This document shows, piece by piece, positions 16,230 to 25,138 of a stretch of DNA of 64,000 bases (the first letter of the stretch is position 1; the number at the start of each line of letters is the position of its first letter). Below the pieces are notes generated by a model. That model was not told the origin of the DNA. It made no database searches and saw nothing but the letters and a program-made list of their open reading frames with translations. Position numbers and translations under genes: made by a program. The DNA comes from JBBQVS01 sp963792705 (lineage in GTDB: Bacteria > Chloroflexota > Ktedonobacteria > Ktedonobacterales > Ktedonobacteraceae), in NCBI GenBank assembly GCA_963792705.1, contig CAWBXD010000013.1, positions 496,001-560,000 of the forward strand. Direction: 5' to 3'.

Positions 16230-17093
16230 ATGAACCATCTAGGCAATGATATGCTACTTGCATATGTTCGTCAACAACAACTCTATCTCTGGTCGAGTGA
16301 GATGCAGGAGCATTTAGCTCATTGTTCGGTTTGTCAAGGACGATGCGCCGAGTATGCACAAATTAGTGGCACAATAGAGACGTGGGCACACCCTACCGTC
16401 AGGGATGCAAAATATACAACGGTAGCGACCAATGTCTTGCGTAAGTTGTACGAAGAAAAGCCATCGTTTTCACAACATATACGTCACGGTATCGCGCGTG
16501 TGAGAGTAGGACTTCCTATCGTAATGGTGCTGGCAATACTCTTTGTACTGCTTTTTACTGTTGCGAATTTATATATACTGGGAGGCACAAAAACGTTTGG
16601 AAAGCCAAGTATAACGCCAACGACTCCTGCACATATATTAACTACGCCTATTCCGCGTCAACCAACGGCGACGCCTATACCTCCTAGCCCAACAGCTATC
16701 GCAGGTGGTGCTGTAACGGTGACGCCAACAGTAAAAAGTGTAGTACCAGGAAGTACAGTGACGCCGACAACAGCAGATCAGCCGCATATCGAGACAAATG
16801 CACCCTGTACCACCTTAATAGATGCCATTGAAAAGTACTTACATGTATGTGGTAAGAACTTTACCGCAGGAGCGACCGTAACAATCGAGTATCAGATCGG
16901 CTCGATCTCTGAAAAACATAGTACACTAGTTAATGCTGATGGTACGTTTATTGATTTATTATATATTCGTTCGTGTAAGGATATTCCTACCGCCATCTAT
17001 GTACAGAGTTCAGCCAGTCCATCGGAGATGGCTCAAATAGTAAAAAACATTGTGTTTGGAACGTGCCAGAGCTTTGGAAAACTAAGAAAATAA
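16230..17093 (+). CDS. membrane anti-sigma factor with zinc-finger (ZAS) motif
   Basis: A 287-residue single-pass membrane protein. Near the N-terminus, EHLAHCSVCQGRC gives the H-x3-C-x2-C zinc-binding anti-sigma motif. One hydrophobic helix at about 92-115 (LPIVMVLAILFVLLFTVANLYIL) places the N-terminus in the cytoplasm. A Pro/Thr-rich linker of about 60 residues follows, then an extracellular domain with paired Cys (CTTLIDAIEKYLHVCGKNF, RSCKDIP, FGTCQSF) likely forming disulfides. The ATG at 16230 has GGAAGGATGGTGACAGG upstream. It sits after the sigma factor and should hold it inactive until an envelope signal arrives. Confidence 0.82.
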   Translation: MNHLGNDMLLAYVRQQQLYLWSSEMQEHLAHCSVCQGRCAEYAQISGTIETWAHPTVRDAKYTTVATNVLRKLYEEKPSFSQHIRHGIARVRVGLPIVMVLAILFVLLFTVANLYILGGTKTFGKPSITPTTPAHILTTPIPRQPTATPIPPSPTAIAGGAVTVTPTVKSVVPGSTVTPTTADQPHIETNAPCTTLIDAIEKYLHVCGKNFTAGATVTIEYQIGSISEKHSTLVNADGTFIDLLYIRSCKDIPTAIYVQSSASPSEMAQIVKNIVFGTCQSFGKLRK

Positions 17094-17146
17094 ATAGTAT
17101 AGAGAGTAACTACTTCAAGACTCTCAACTGGAAAGGGTTTGGTTCA

Positions 17147-17392
17147 ATGAAGCGACAGTGTGCATGGTGTTTACGACTCATGAATGGTGCGGGCGAGCAT
17201 CTCTCATCAGCACCACTGCCTAAACTCTACGACGCAACGCATGGGATATGTGGTGTTTGTGGAATGCGGTGGATGGAGCAAGCAATAGGGTCACAAGATA
17301 TGACCGAGGTATGTGTTCAGTTGCGCTCAAAGATGCTTGAAAGTGCCACACGTTCCTTTCCTGAACGTCCTAAAACTGCTAGTGTACGGTAG
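17147..17392 (+). CDS. small zinc-ribbon-like protein (81 aa)
   Basis: The ATG at 17147 is preferred because GGAAAGGG lies about 10 bases upstream. The short protein begins MKRQCAWCLRLMNG and later has ICGVCGMRWME, two CxxC pairs about 35 residues apart, which could bind one zinc ion. The rest is polar. It follows the anti-sigma gene by 53 bases on the same strand and is likely in the same transcript. I recognise no family; a role tied to the sigma system is inference from position only. Confidence 0.6.
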   Translation: MKRQCAWCLRLMNGAGEHLSSAPLPKLYDATHGICGVCGMRWMEQAIGSQDMTEVCVQLRSKMLESATRSFPERPKTASVR

Positions 17393-17777
17393 TACACGGT
17401 GTACGACAACTCAATAAACTTTCTCTCTTTTCTTGAATGAAGACGCGCCCTATAGAGCGCGTCGTCACCAGAAGGACCGAACGCCACTCACTCTTGTGAG
17501 TACGTACTAGCTCTTCCCCCCAATGAGCGAATACAGGTTCGGTCCTTCTGCTTGTCTTATAACCACTTCATTTCCATAGTAGCAACACATCTCCACAGCG
17601 TACATTTTATTTGTTACATATGAGGTAACATATGTAACAAATTTCACAGTAATTTAATGAACAGGAAGAGACAAATGTGTTATGATAGCACTACGCTTAT
17701 GTATACGTGTTTTGTAGTACTATAGCATATTGAAAGGTATTCCACTTTCGTGTACGTCATATTTCTAATAGCTTAAT
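17393..17777. repeat. intergenic region with two hairpins (17442-17463 and 17469-17550)
   Basis: GACGCG/CGCGTC flank CCTATAGAG at 17442-17463. CAGAAGGACCGAAC (17469-17482) pairs with GTTCGGTCCTTCTG (17537-17550) around a 54-base loop. The GGACCGA arms resemble the GGGACCGAT hairpin family but the loop differs. The rest is AT-rich and leads to the promoter at 17778. No gene is seen. Confidence 0.65.
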
Positions 17778-17806
17778 TTGTACGTATTTTATGTCATACA
17801 TATAAT
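17778..17806 (+). promoter_or_regulatory. sigma70-type promoter
   Basis: TTGTAC (17778-17783) and TATAAT (17801-17806) are spaced by 17 bases. It lies about 50 bases upstream of the proline-rich protein start at 17856. Confidence 0.7.
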
Positions 17807-17855
17807 GTAAGATACATCGTTCTGTAGGGGTATAAATTCCGTTAGGGGGTTGCGT

Positions 17856-18389
17856 ATGGATAATAATGATAACCAACAAAAAAATCCTTGGAGTACCTTT
17901 TCTGATATAGATGGACGTGAGATTTTTGAACTGCTCGATACACAGCAGGTACGGGCTATCGCCTCAGCACAGTCATCAGGACTACCACCATCCGCAAACC
18001 CACCCTCAATAAGTACAGGTCCATATGCACCCGTAGCACACAACAGCAAAGCAACAAATTCTTCTGGAGATTTGCCATATCCGGCGCAAAGAACTTCTGC
18101 AAATCAGTATAGCAATAATCCTTATGGATCGTATAGAAGTGGTATACCACCACTCGAAACACCTATGATGAAATCTGTTTTGCCGCCTCCACCGCCAACA
18201 ATGGATAGAGCCTACTACACTTCATCGCAACCGCCCACACCAACTCAACATCCACAGTCTAACAGTGCGTATGTCCAGCAAGATGGTTTGCCACACGTTC
18301 AAACGCTTAGCCCAACGCCCCGCTTTGACCTGGAAACAATGGTGGTTGAGACGGGTGTGCCAGCAATGACGATCCCATCACTAATGTAA
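17856..18389 (+). CDS. proline/serine-rich protein of unknown function (177 aa)
   Basis: The ATG at 17856 is set by AGGGGG six bases upstream. The first 35 residues (MDNNDNQQKNPWSTFSD, then REIFELLDTQQVRAIAS) look like a short helical segment. The remaining 140 residues are rich in Pro, Ser, Gln, Tyr and Asn and are probably disordered. The end reads PRFDLETMVVETGVPAM. There is no signal peptide or membrane helix. It has its own consensus promoter. Its last 83 bases overlap the end of the convergent Vgb-like gene, so one of the two C-termini may have been reshaped by recombination. Function is unknown. Confidence 0.6.
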   Translation: MDNNDNQQKNPWSTFSDIDGREIFELLDTQQVRAIASAQSSGLPPSANPPSISTGPYAPVAHNSKATNSSGDLPYPAQRTSANQYSNNPYGSYRSGIPPLETPMMKSVLPPPPPTMDRAYYTSSQPPTPTQHPQSNSAYVQQDGLPHVQTLSPTPRFDLETMVVETGVPAMTIPSLM

Positions 18390-19545
18390 AGGCATCTTGC
18401 TCGGTACACCACACTCGTCCATCGCTATCCAAGCTCAACCCATCATGAGGATGCGAATGTCTCGGCAGTGTTTGCACCACCAACTGTCCTGTTTGTGGTA
18501 TTAGATAACCGATGCGCGAACTCAGCGAATCGCTAAACCAGATGTTACCCTTGTTATCGGCTTGAATACCAGAAATATGCGAGCCTGGGCAGGAGGTTGA
18601 GGTGCAGTCTCCCGTGTACACGCGAAACAGAATGTTTTGACGGGATGTCGGAAGAAATTCAGCAATATCCCCGTCAAAGCCTTCGCTAAACCAAATGTTT
18701 CCTGCACGGTCAGTAGTGATCAAGTGCGGACGTGTCCCCTCTATCGCATATTCTGTAATCTTCACTTGTCCTGAGAGAGTTGGTGTAAAGCTGCCGATTT
18801 GATTGACGCCTAATCCATTCTCTGCAAACCAGATAGTCCCCTTGGAGTCAAGCGTGATGCCGTAGGGATCACTTCCGTGAGTGGGAACAGGAGTCTCGAC
18901 TACCTTGTGTGTCTGCGTATCGAGAAAACCGATGGCATTTCCCGCAAACTCGGTAAACCAGAGGTTGTCGTGAGTATCGAGAAGCAGGCCGTAGGGCGCA
19001 CTTCCACGCGCGACCGACCATTGCTTCCAGGTATTGTGGTACGGATCAAATTCACCTATGGCATCGCTGGTCGGTTGCGTAAACCACAAATTTCCGTTCT
19101 TGTCCACCACAAGAAAGAGGGGACTCGTATAGCCTGCTGGCTCCACGTAGTCTCGAATGAATCGACCATCGGAAAGGGCGTATTGCCCAAGGATTCCCGC
19201 AAACGCGGATGAGCATTTGGGCAAAGGCTCACATCCTGGTTCTGCCACCCAGACAAAGCCATGAGGATAATCAAAGGTGGTCGCCCACGGGAGCAGACTG
19301 GTATGTGCCTGCGAGGGAGCCAGAGAAAAAGCACGAGTTAGAAAGGCTGGCTGTTCCTCGGAGCGATGAACGACATATGGAGTTGGTGGTATCACAACGA
19401 GGGCATGCTTGGTCCCTCGTGCCTTCACACCCCACACCACACTGAGACTAGCACTCAATATAAGTACTCCTAAAAGGACGTAGAGCAGCACTTTTCTCGT
19501 ACACATGTGTCTTTTGGGTCCGACATGAGGACCACTTCTGTTCAT
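18307..19545 (-). CDS. secreted/anchored virginiamycin B lyase-like beta-propeller
   Basis: The ATG at 19545 is chosen because GAGGAAGG lies about 8 bases upstream, giving 412 residues. An N-terminal helix (VLLYVLLGVLILSASLSVVWGV) acts as signal anchor. The body has repeated blades with the pattern PYGLLLDTHDNLWFTEFAGNAIGFLD and PHLITTDRAGNIWFSEGFDGDIAEFL, as in the Vgb (streptogramin B lyase)/NHL family. True Vgb is about 295 residues and cytoplasmic, with a catalytic His-Glu-His set. This longer exported protein is more likely a Vgb-like binding or unrelated lyase propeller. It diverges from the multicopper oxidase, which suggests a shared extracellular process. Its 3' end overlaps the convergent 17856-18389 gene by 83 bases. 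Confidence 0.75.
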   Translation of the reverse strand: MNRSGPHVGPKRHMCTRKVLLYVLLGVLILSASLSVVWGVKARGTKHALVVIPPTPYVVHRSEEQPAFLTRAFSLAPSQAHTSLLPWATTFDYPHGFVWVAEPGCEPLPKCSSAFAGILGQYALSDGRFIRDYVEPAGYTSPLFLVVDKNGNLWFTQPTSDAIGEFDPYHNTWKQWSVARGSAPYGLLLDTHDNLWFTEFAGNAIGFLDTQTHKVVETPVPTHGSDPYGITLDSKGTIWFAENGLGVNQIGSFTPTLSGQVKITEYAIEGTRPHLITTDRAGNIWFSEGFDGDIAEFLPTSRQNILFRVYTGDCTSTSCPGSHISGIQADNKGNIWFSDSLSSRIGYLIPQTGQLVVQTLPRHSHPHDGLSLDSDGRVWCTEQDAFTLVMGSSLLAHPSQPPLFPGQSGALG

Positions 19546-19960
19546 TTCAAATGCCTTCCTCGCAGCAAGAACATCTCCAACATTAAATTTAGATGAAAAA
19601 TATCTATTTTTATAGACGTATAGAAAAGAGAAGAAGTCAGCGGAATAGGACATTTGGCTTTCCAACAAAAAGAACATGAGCCTCACAACGCGAGAGAAAA
19701 CAAGCGTAGCAAGATTAAAAGCAGTTAAGAAATCTCGACCACTTGCATAGTATCTCTACCGCAATTTCATCTTTTTTTAATCTTTTCTCTACTTGTGCCG
19801 ATTACTATAAGTGCTATAGAGATATGTCCTTGAAGCGAAAGAGACTCCATTGAAAGCTGTCAATGGTCTTTCGCTTCACTCTCTATTTCATGCACGATGC
19901 GAGACACGACTCCACGCGGCACGTTCGACGCCGAATATAAAGAAGGATAAGAAAAAATAG
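19546..19960. promoter_or_regulatory. divergent promoter region with imperfect inverted repeat 19832-19877
   Basis: This 415-base region must hold the promoters of the Vgb-like gene and the multicopper oxidase. GAAGCGAAAGA...CCATTG (19832-19852) pairs with CAATGGTCTTTCGCTTC (19861-19877). No T run follows, so it looks more like an operator or cruciform than a terminator. No gene is seen. Confidence 0.5.
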
Positions 19961-21100
19961 ATGGTACTTCCTGTAGATGAGCAACCAACAACTCGTATTC
20001 CTATCCCCCCACAGAGCGACATCTCAGCACCACGTGTCGAGCGACACGCGGTGTCACGACGTACCCTTTTGAAAGGGGCGGCCATCGTCGGTGGCTCATT
20101 GACTGTAGTAAGTGGCGCGGCGGCGAGTGGTCTGGCACTGACAAACAAAACGTCCTCTTCTCAGAAAACCAATGCAATGGCTCACGCGGACGCAGCGTCT
20201 CCTGGAAAACTGCGTGAGTACTGGATACAGGCCGACGCGTTCTATCACAATCTCGTCCCCACGGGATACGATGGCTTGATGGGTATGTCCTTCTCCGTGG
20301 CACAAACCTCCTTCTGGGCACTCGGCTATCGTGCCTATACACCCGGCTGGGGAAAACTGCTCGCAAGCAACGCTGATATTGGAGCCAATACAGGAATTCC
20401 TGGCCCCATTTTGCGTGGAGAGGTCGGCGATACCATTCGCGTCCATTTCCGCAACAACGATACACATCGGCAATGGCCCCATAGTATGCATCCGCACGGT
20501 GTGCTTTACACTCCCGACAATGATGGAGGTTGGTTCGCTGCTGATCCTCGTCCCGGAGGAGTCGTTGCGGTTGGACAAAGTTATACCTATGATTGGCAGG
20601 TCCGTCCCAATTCGGTGGGAACCTGGTGCTATCACGACCATTCCTTGCCTGTTGGTAAACAGATGCAGATGGAACTGGGCGCGGAACTGGGTCTTTTTGG
20701 CTTTCTGGTTCTCACCGATGCCTCGGTCAAACCTGTTGAGCAGGAGTACTTTACCTTCTTTCATGATTTGTATCAGGCGGACCTGCCAGAACTGTCGCAG
20801 GACTTCGATTGCTTTAGCGGTTACGCCTACGTTGGCAATACACAGACGTTCAAGGCGAAGGTAGGAGAGAGAATCCGTTGGCATATGGCGGCATTGGGAA
20901 CAGAGTTTCATGTGTTTCATACGCATGGGCATCGTTGGCGTGGGCATGACCAGGTGTATACAGACACCCAACTCCTAGGACCATCTATGGCAACCTCTGT
21001 TGAGTTCACGGCGGACAATCCCGGCAAGTGGCTCTATCACTGTCACGTCAATGACCACATGATGTCTGGCATGGCGGGAATATACATTGTTGCTGAGTGA
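19961..21100 (+). CDS. Tat-exported multicopper oxidase
   Basis: A 379-residue cupredoxin oxidase. The N-terminus carries a Tat signal (SRRTLLKGAAIVGGSLTVVSG, twin Arg near residue 33). All four copper blocks are present in order: HSMHPHG, WCYHDHS, HVFHTHGH and HCHVNDHMMSGM, giving the type 1, 2 and 3 copper ligands, with Met as the axial type 1 ligand. The length fits a two-to-three-domain bacterial laccase-like enzyme rather than a 500-residue CueO. The substrate could be phenolics or metal ions; no Met-rich copper-resistance segment is seen. It is transcribed away from the Vgb-like propeller. An imperfect hairpin at 21141-21193 follows. Confidence 0.88.
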   Translation: MVLPVDEQPTTRIPIPPQSDISAPRVERHAVSRRTLLKGAAIVGGSLTVVSGAAASGLALTNKTSSSQKTNAMAHADAASPGKLREYWIQADAFYHNLVPTGYDGLMGMSFSVAQTSFWALGYRAYTPGWGKLLASNADIGANTGIPGPILRGEVGDTIRVHFRNNDTHRQWPHSMHPHGVLYTPDNDGGWFAADPRPGGVVAVGQSYTYDWQVRPNSVGTWCYHDHSLPVGKQMQMELGAELGLFGFLVLTDASVKPVEQEYFTFFHDLYQADLPELSQDFDCFSGYAYVGNTQTFKAKVGERIRWHMAALGTEFHVFHTHGHRWRGHDQVYTDTQLLGPSMATSVEFTADNPGKWLYHCHVNDHMMSGMAGIYIVAE

Positions 21101-21140
21101 CGACGTGTGCCTCTGTCACTGGTTTTCATATACAGGATAG

Positions 21141-21193
21141 CAGGAGGCGTTGACCTGCATCGCTCAAGAAGATGCATCTGTCACCTCCTCCTG
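21141..21193. terminator. imperfect hairpin after multicopper oxidase
   Basis: CAGGAGG..TTGAC..GCATC (from 21141) pairs with GATGC..GTCAC..CCTCCTG (to 21193), with some mismatches. No strong T tract follows. Confidence 0.5.
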
Positions 21194-21370
21194 AGGCAAG
21201 AACAGTAGTTGTCCACGATCACCCCTTTGTTTCGCTGTCAAATGACAAGAGCGAAATGAGGGAGAAATCTTTCGGAGAGAGGAAGAAAGACGATCAGGAA
21301 AAGAGGAAGAGATGAGAGAGGGCGGCAGGAGAGTGAAACTCAGGCATCACGCGCCTCTTCACGGCGGAGT

Positions 21371-21568
21371 TTGAGGGGCATCCTGCTTTGGATGATGTTC
21401 GTCGTATTTGTGATTGGTTTGACTGCCGTTTTCTTTATGATGCTCAATCCCTCATCAGTGCTTGGGGAATGGGGAAAAGGAGTCTTGGCCTCTTGCGTTC
21501 TGCTCCTCATAGTTCTCGCACTCATCTATTACTGGTACAGGTTCATGAGGAGCAGGGACGATAGCTAG
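21371..21568 (+). CDS. small two-helix membrane protein
   Basis: Up to 65 residues with two hydrophobic helices (about 4-23 and 37-56) and a charged end RFMRSRDDS. The start is uncertain: TTG 21371 has GGCGGAG just upstream, and ATG 21392 would shorten the first helix. It ends two bases before the convergent hydrolase stop. No family is recognised. The lack of a clear ribosome site at an ATG leaves some doubt that it is translated. Confidence 0.45.
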   Translation: MRGILLWMMFVVFVIGLTAVFFMMLNPSSVLGEWGKGVLASCVLLLIVLALIYYWYRFMRSRDDS

Positions 21569-21570
21569 TG

Positions 21571-22440
21571 TCACATTTGGAGAAACTGTTGCATGAGGTT
21601 GTTTACCTCGTCGGGTTGCTCTTGCTGTACCCAGTGTCCACTTGTTGGAATACGTCGTACCTGTATTTTGGGTACCCATTGTTCCAGGCTACGTGTCAAC
21701 GCGATGTCGAGCGCACCGTCCTGTTCACCCCAGATCAACAAGGTTGGAGCCTGGATAATAGTTTTTTCTCCGAGACCAAAGCCGCGCCGCGCAATCTGGC
21801 GATAGTAGTTCAGGCTAGCTGTCAAGGCACCCGGTTTGCTCATTGCACGTTGATACCGTTGCAACACATCAGGCGGAAATGCCAATTTCTGAATAGCACT
21901 ATCATGAATAGCTCGCCCGATAGCTTCTGCATGATTAGCACCTAGAATTGCTTCTGGCAGCCAGGGAAGTTGAAAAAAGAATACATACCAGCTTTTGCTT
22001 AGTTGCTTGATTGTGCGAAGTTCACGTTGAAAAGCCCAGGGATGTGGTGCATTCAGTACAATCAGGCGTTGTGTCATCTGCGGATAGCGCATGGCAAAAG
22101 CCCACGCGAGCACTCCACCCCAATCATGTCCAACAATAATCGCCTTTTCCTGTCCAAGCCCCTTGATTAATCCTTCAATATCGCGTAATAGCGTTGGGAT
22201 ATCGTAGCCTGTACGTGGTTTATCGGTATCGTTATAGCCACGCAGATCGGGCGCGACAACCGTGTACCCTTGTTCTGCCAGAAATAGAATTTGATGTCGC
22301 CATGAATACCAGAATTCAGGAAAGCCATGCAGAAGCACAAGTAGTGGTCCGTTATTCTCCTCGCCCTGAATGACATAGTGCATCCGTATCCCATTGGTAA
22401 TGAGGTCACGGTGTTGCCATGTCTCTGTTGTCGTTGCCAT
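21571..22440 (-). CDS. alpha/beta hydrolase, epoxide hydrolase-like
   Basis: The ATG at 22440 (MATTTETWQHRDL) has AAAGGAT upstream, giving 289 residues. The HGFPEFWYSWR motif (HGxP oxyanion hole) and VVAPDLRGYNDTDKP are followed by the nucleophile elbow IVGHDWGGVLAW, where Asp replaces Ser. That points to epoxide hydrolase or haloalkane dehalogenase chemistry. The acid lies in LLIWGEQDGAL and the catalytic His in SGHWVQQEQP. Cap-domain residues WYVFFFQLPWLPE supply the likely Tyr/Trp. It is cytoplasmic and monocistronic. Epoxide hydrolase is the more common outcome for this motif set. Confidence 0.88.
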   Translation of the reverse strand: MATTTETWQHRDLITNGIRMHYVIQGEENNGPLLVLLHGFPEFWYSWRHQILFLAEQGYTVVAPDLRGYNDTDKPRTGYDIPTLLRDIEGLIKGLGQEKAIIVGHDWGGVLAWAFAMRYPQMTQRLIVLNAPHPWAFQRELRTIKQLSKSWYVFFFQLPWLPEAILGANHAEAIGRAIHDSAIQKLAFPPDVLQRYQRAMSKPGALTASLNYYRQIARRGFGLGEKTIIQAPTLLIWGEQDGALDIALTRSLEQWVPKIQVRRIPTSGHWVQQEQPDEVNNLMQQFLQM

Positions 22441-22471
22441 ACAAACACATATCCTTTTTTCTTCACTATGT

Positions 22472-22527
22472 TTCAACAAATAGGAATGGGAACGGCACAC
22501 ATGCCGTTCCCATTCCTATTTGTTGAA
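22472..22527. terminator. 26-bp-arm hairpin terminator of sdh operon
   Basis: TTCAACAAATAGGAATGGGA and its continuation (22472-22497) pair exactly with 22502-22527 around the loop CACA. It begins two bases beyond the sdhB stop. Confidence 0.88.
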
Positions 22528-22529
22528 CG

Positions 22530-23237
22530 CTAATTTCCTTGTGTATCGTTGTATACGATTGCGCGTTTCACCTGCTCGATGAGGTCGGTAACAGGAATGC
22601 CACGCGGACAGGCATCAGCACAGTTGAAGATGGTACGGCAACGCCATACGCCATCACGCTGGCCCAGGATACCCAGACGTTCCGCGCCACCCTGGTCGCG
22701 GCTATCAAAGATGAAGCGGTGTGCGTTGACAATTGAGGCTGGCCCAACCCAATCAGGATTGCCCCATACGGATGGACACGAACCGGTGCAGGCACCGCAC
22801 AGAATGCACTTTGTTCCCTCATCAAAACGGGCACGTTCCTCGGCGGATTGTAGACGCTCGGTACCTGGCTCATTATCGTAAGTAATCAGGTATGGTTTGA
22901 CCGACTTGTACTTATCAAAGAACTGGTCCATGTCTACCACGAGGTCGCGGATAACCGGGAAGCCTAGCATTGGCTCAATTGTTACCTTGTTGCCAACATC
23001 ACGCATAAGCACCTTACATGCCAGGCGGTTGCGCCCATTGATACGCATGGCATCAGAGCCACACACACCGTGAGCGCATGAACGACGGTACGTAAGTGTA
23101 CCATCCATGTTCCACTTTATGGTATTCAATGTATCTAACAGGCGGTCAATTGGGTCTGCCTCGACGCGATATTCTGCCCAATACGGCTTGTTGTCCTGTT
23201 CTGGATCGTAGCGCTTAATACGCACTAATACGTTCAT
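22530..23237 (-). CDS. sdhB: succinate dehydrogenase iron-sulfur subunit
   Basis: A 235-residue electron-transfer subunit. The [2Fe-2S] cluster ligands are in SCAHGVCGSDAM with a later Cys at RLACKV. The [4Fe-4S] and [3Fe-4S] clusters use CILCGACTGSCP and CRTIFNCADACPRGIP. Length and spacing are normal. It is the last gene of sdhCDAB on the minus strand and should pass electrons from SdhA flavin to quinone at the membrane anchors. The start at 23237 has GAGGAGATAAAAGAC upstream. A perfect hairpin separates it from sdhA and a terminator follows it. Confidence 0.95.
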   Translation of the reverse strand: MNVLVRIKRYDPEQDNKPYWAEYRVEADPIDRLLDTLNTIKWNMDGTLTYRRSCAHGVCGSDAMRINGRNRLACKVLMRDVGNKVTIEPMLGFPVIRDLVVDMDQFFDKYKSVKPYLITYDNEPGTERLQSAEERARFDEGTKCILCGACTGSCPSVWGNPDWVGPASIVNAHRFIFDSRDQGGAERLGILGQRDGVWRCRTIFNCADACPRGIPVTDLIEQVKRAIVYNDTQGN

Positions 23238-23259
23238 GTTGTCTTTTATCTCCTCTGAA

Positions 23260-23318
23260 TGGCTGGATTGTGTAGCATGTGCATATGGTTCGCATACACA
23301 TGCTACACAATCCAGCCA
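23260..23318. repeat. intercistronic hairpin between sdhA and sdhB
   Basis: TGGCTGGATTGTGTAGCATG (from 23260) pairs exactly through 22 bases with the arm 23297-23318, around a 15-base loop. It lies inside the operon and could set the sdhA/sdhB mRNA ratio or stability. Confidence 0.8.
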
Positions 23319-23327
23319 CCACTATGA

Positions 23328-25064
23328 CTAATATTTGCGTTCCTTGGGCTTGAATATCGGGTCTTCAACCATAAGTACGTCTTTATAATCCAATCGAACG
23401 TCGTGTGTTTTTGTTCCCTTATAGGCAAGCGTATGCTTGAGCCAGTTCACGTCGTCGCGTTTCTGATAGTCAAGACGGTAGTGTGCCCCACGACTTTCGG
23501 TACGCGCCAATGCTCCATGGGTTGTAGCCTCGGCACAGTCGAGCAAGAAGCCAAGTTCAATCGTCTCGACCAGTTCGGTGTTGAAGCGTTTACCCTTGTC
23601 CTGTATCTGAACTTTTCGGTATGCGTCTTGCAGACCATCGAGTGTATCGAGAGCGTGACGCAGACCGCGATCACTGCGCTCAACCATGACCTGTTCGTCC
23701 ATCTCGTTTTGCATCTCGCTACGAATACGAGCCGCTGACTCGCCACCTGCTGAGCTATAGATGCGGTCAACGAGTTCACGCGAATAGGCCTCTGGCTCTG
23801 AGGGCAAGGGTGCGTGATCGTTTTCCTTGATGAATTGCGCCATGTGCTTGCCTGCGCGTCGCCCGAATACAATCAAGTCCACCAATGAATTTGTGCCGAG
23901 ACGGTTCGCGCCATGTACGGAGACACAGGCAACCTCACCTGCCGCATAGAAACCTGGCGAAACGGTCAACTGCGGGTCTACGACAACACGTGCATCGACA
24001 TCTGTTGGAATGCCGCCCATTGCATAGTGTGCCGTTGGCTAAATCGGCACAGGCTCCGTGATTGGCTCGACACCAAGATAATTACGGGCAAAGTCAGTGA
24101 TATCCGGTAGCTTCTCCGCAATCGCTTTTGCGCCAAGGTGTCGCACATCGAGGAAGACATAATCCTTACCATCGACTCCGTTGCCGTCTTTGATCTCCTG
24201 AACGATACAGCGTGATACGATATCGCGCGGAGCAAGGTCTTTTAAGGTTGGCATATAACGGGCCATAAAGTATTCGCCCTTGCCATTAAGTAGCTTGCCG
24301 CCTTCGCCACGAGCCGCCTCACTGAGCAAGACGCCCACCTTATAGATACCCGTTGGATGGAACTGGTACATCTCCATGTCTTGTAGAGGAATACCGCGTC
24401 GGTAGGCAACCGACATACCATCACCCATACAGGCAAAGGCGTTGCTGGTGACGCGCCATGCACGTCCATAACCACCAGTGGCGAACAAGACTGCTTTGGC
24501 GTGGAAGGTGTGAATTTCGCCAGTGCGAATTTCGAGTGCGACGACACCACATGCCTGTCCATCATTCATTACCAGATCAAGCATCAGAAATTCATTGAAG
24601 AAGCGTACCTGATTTTTGATGGCACTCTGATACATAGTCTGAAGAATCATATGACCTGTACGGTCTGCCGCGTAGCAGGAGCGGCGAACAGGACCTTCAC
24701 CATAATTACGCGTATGTCCACCAAAGCGACGCTGGTCAATGCGTCCATCAGCGGTACGGTTAAAGGGGAGGCCGCGATGCTCAAGTTCATATACGGCGTC
24801 GATGGCCTCACGCGTCAGGATTTCTGCCGCAGGCTGGTCTACAAGATAGTCGCCCCCCTTTACCGTGTCATACATATGCCACTTCCAGTGGTCCTCTTCC
24901 TGGTTGCCAAGCGCGGCAGCCACACCACCTTGTGCCGCGCCTGTATGTGAGCGCGTGGGATAGACCTTTGTCAGGACCGCAACGCTGGCCTGTGGCAATT
25001 GCATTGCAGCCATTAAGCCAGCACCGCCGGACCCGACGATGACAACATCGAACTTGTGGTACAT
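23328..25064 (-). pseudogene. sdhA: succinate dehydrogenase flavoprotein subunit, interrupted by in-frame TAG
   Basis: Reading straight through gives a full-length SdhA of 578 codons in one frame. It begins with the FAD fold VVIVGSGGAGLMAA and contains RSHTGAAQGGV (His that carries FAD), FHPTGI, the substrate segment EAARGEGG and RDIVSR. The frame is broken once, by TAG at 24041-24039. It falls exactly in the conserved block EPVPI-stop-PTAHYAMGGIPT, before the active-site His-Tyr. No base is gained or lost. A single transition from CAG (Gln) would give TAG. The downstream part continues normally (GANRLGTNSLVDLIVFGRRAG) to the stop at 23328. The other operon genes are intact. It could be a true nonsense mutation, a sequencing or assembly error, or readthrough; the next base is C, a leaky context. 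Restart at ATG 24020 would lack FAD binding. Confidence 0.85.
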
Positions 25065-25138
25065 GATCGTATTATATCCTTGTTATCTTTACCAGGGCAT
25101 CTCTTGTGAGTGCCCTTATTCCCCGATGCTTCAACTGT

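Noticed and set aside
20096..20971. 291-residue open frame opposite the multicopper oxidase
   Set aside because: It mirrors the oxidase codons and has no recognisable domain; the oxidase has all copper motifs on the plus strand.
24039..24041. TAG in sdhA as a selenocysteine or pyrrolysine codon
   Set aside because: Selenocysteine uses TGA, not TAG, and pyrrolysine is not known in SdhA; nothing in the window supports Pyl genes.
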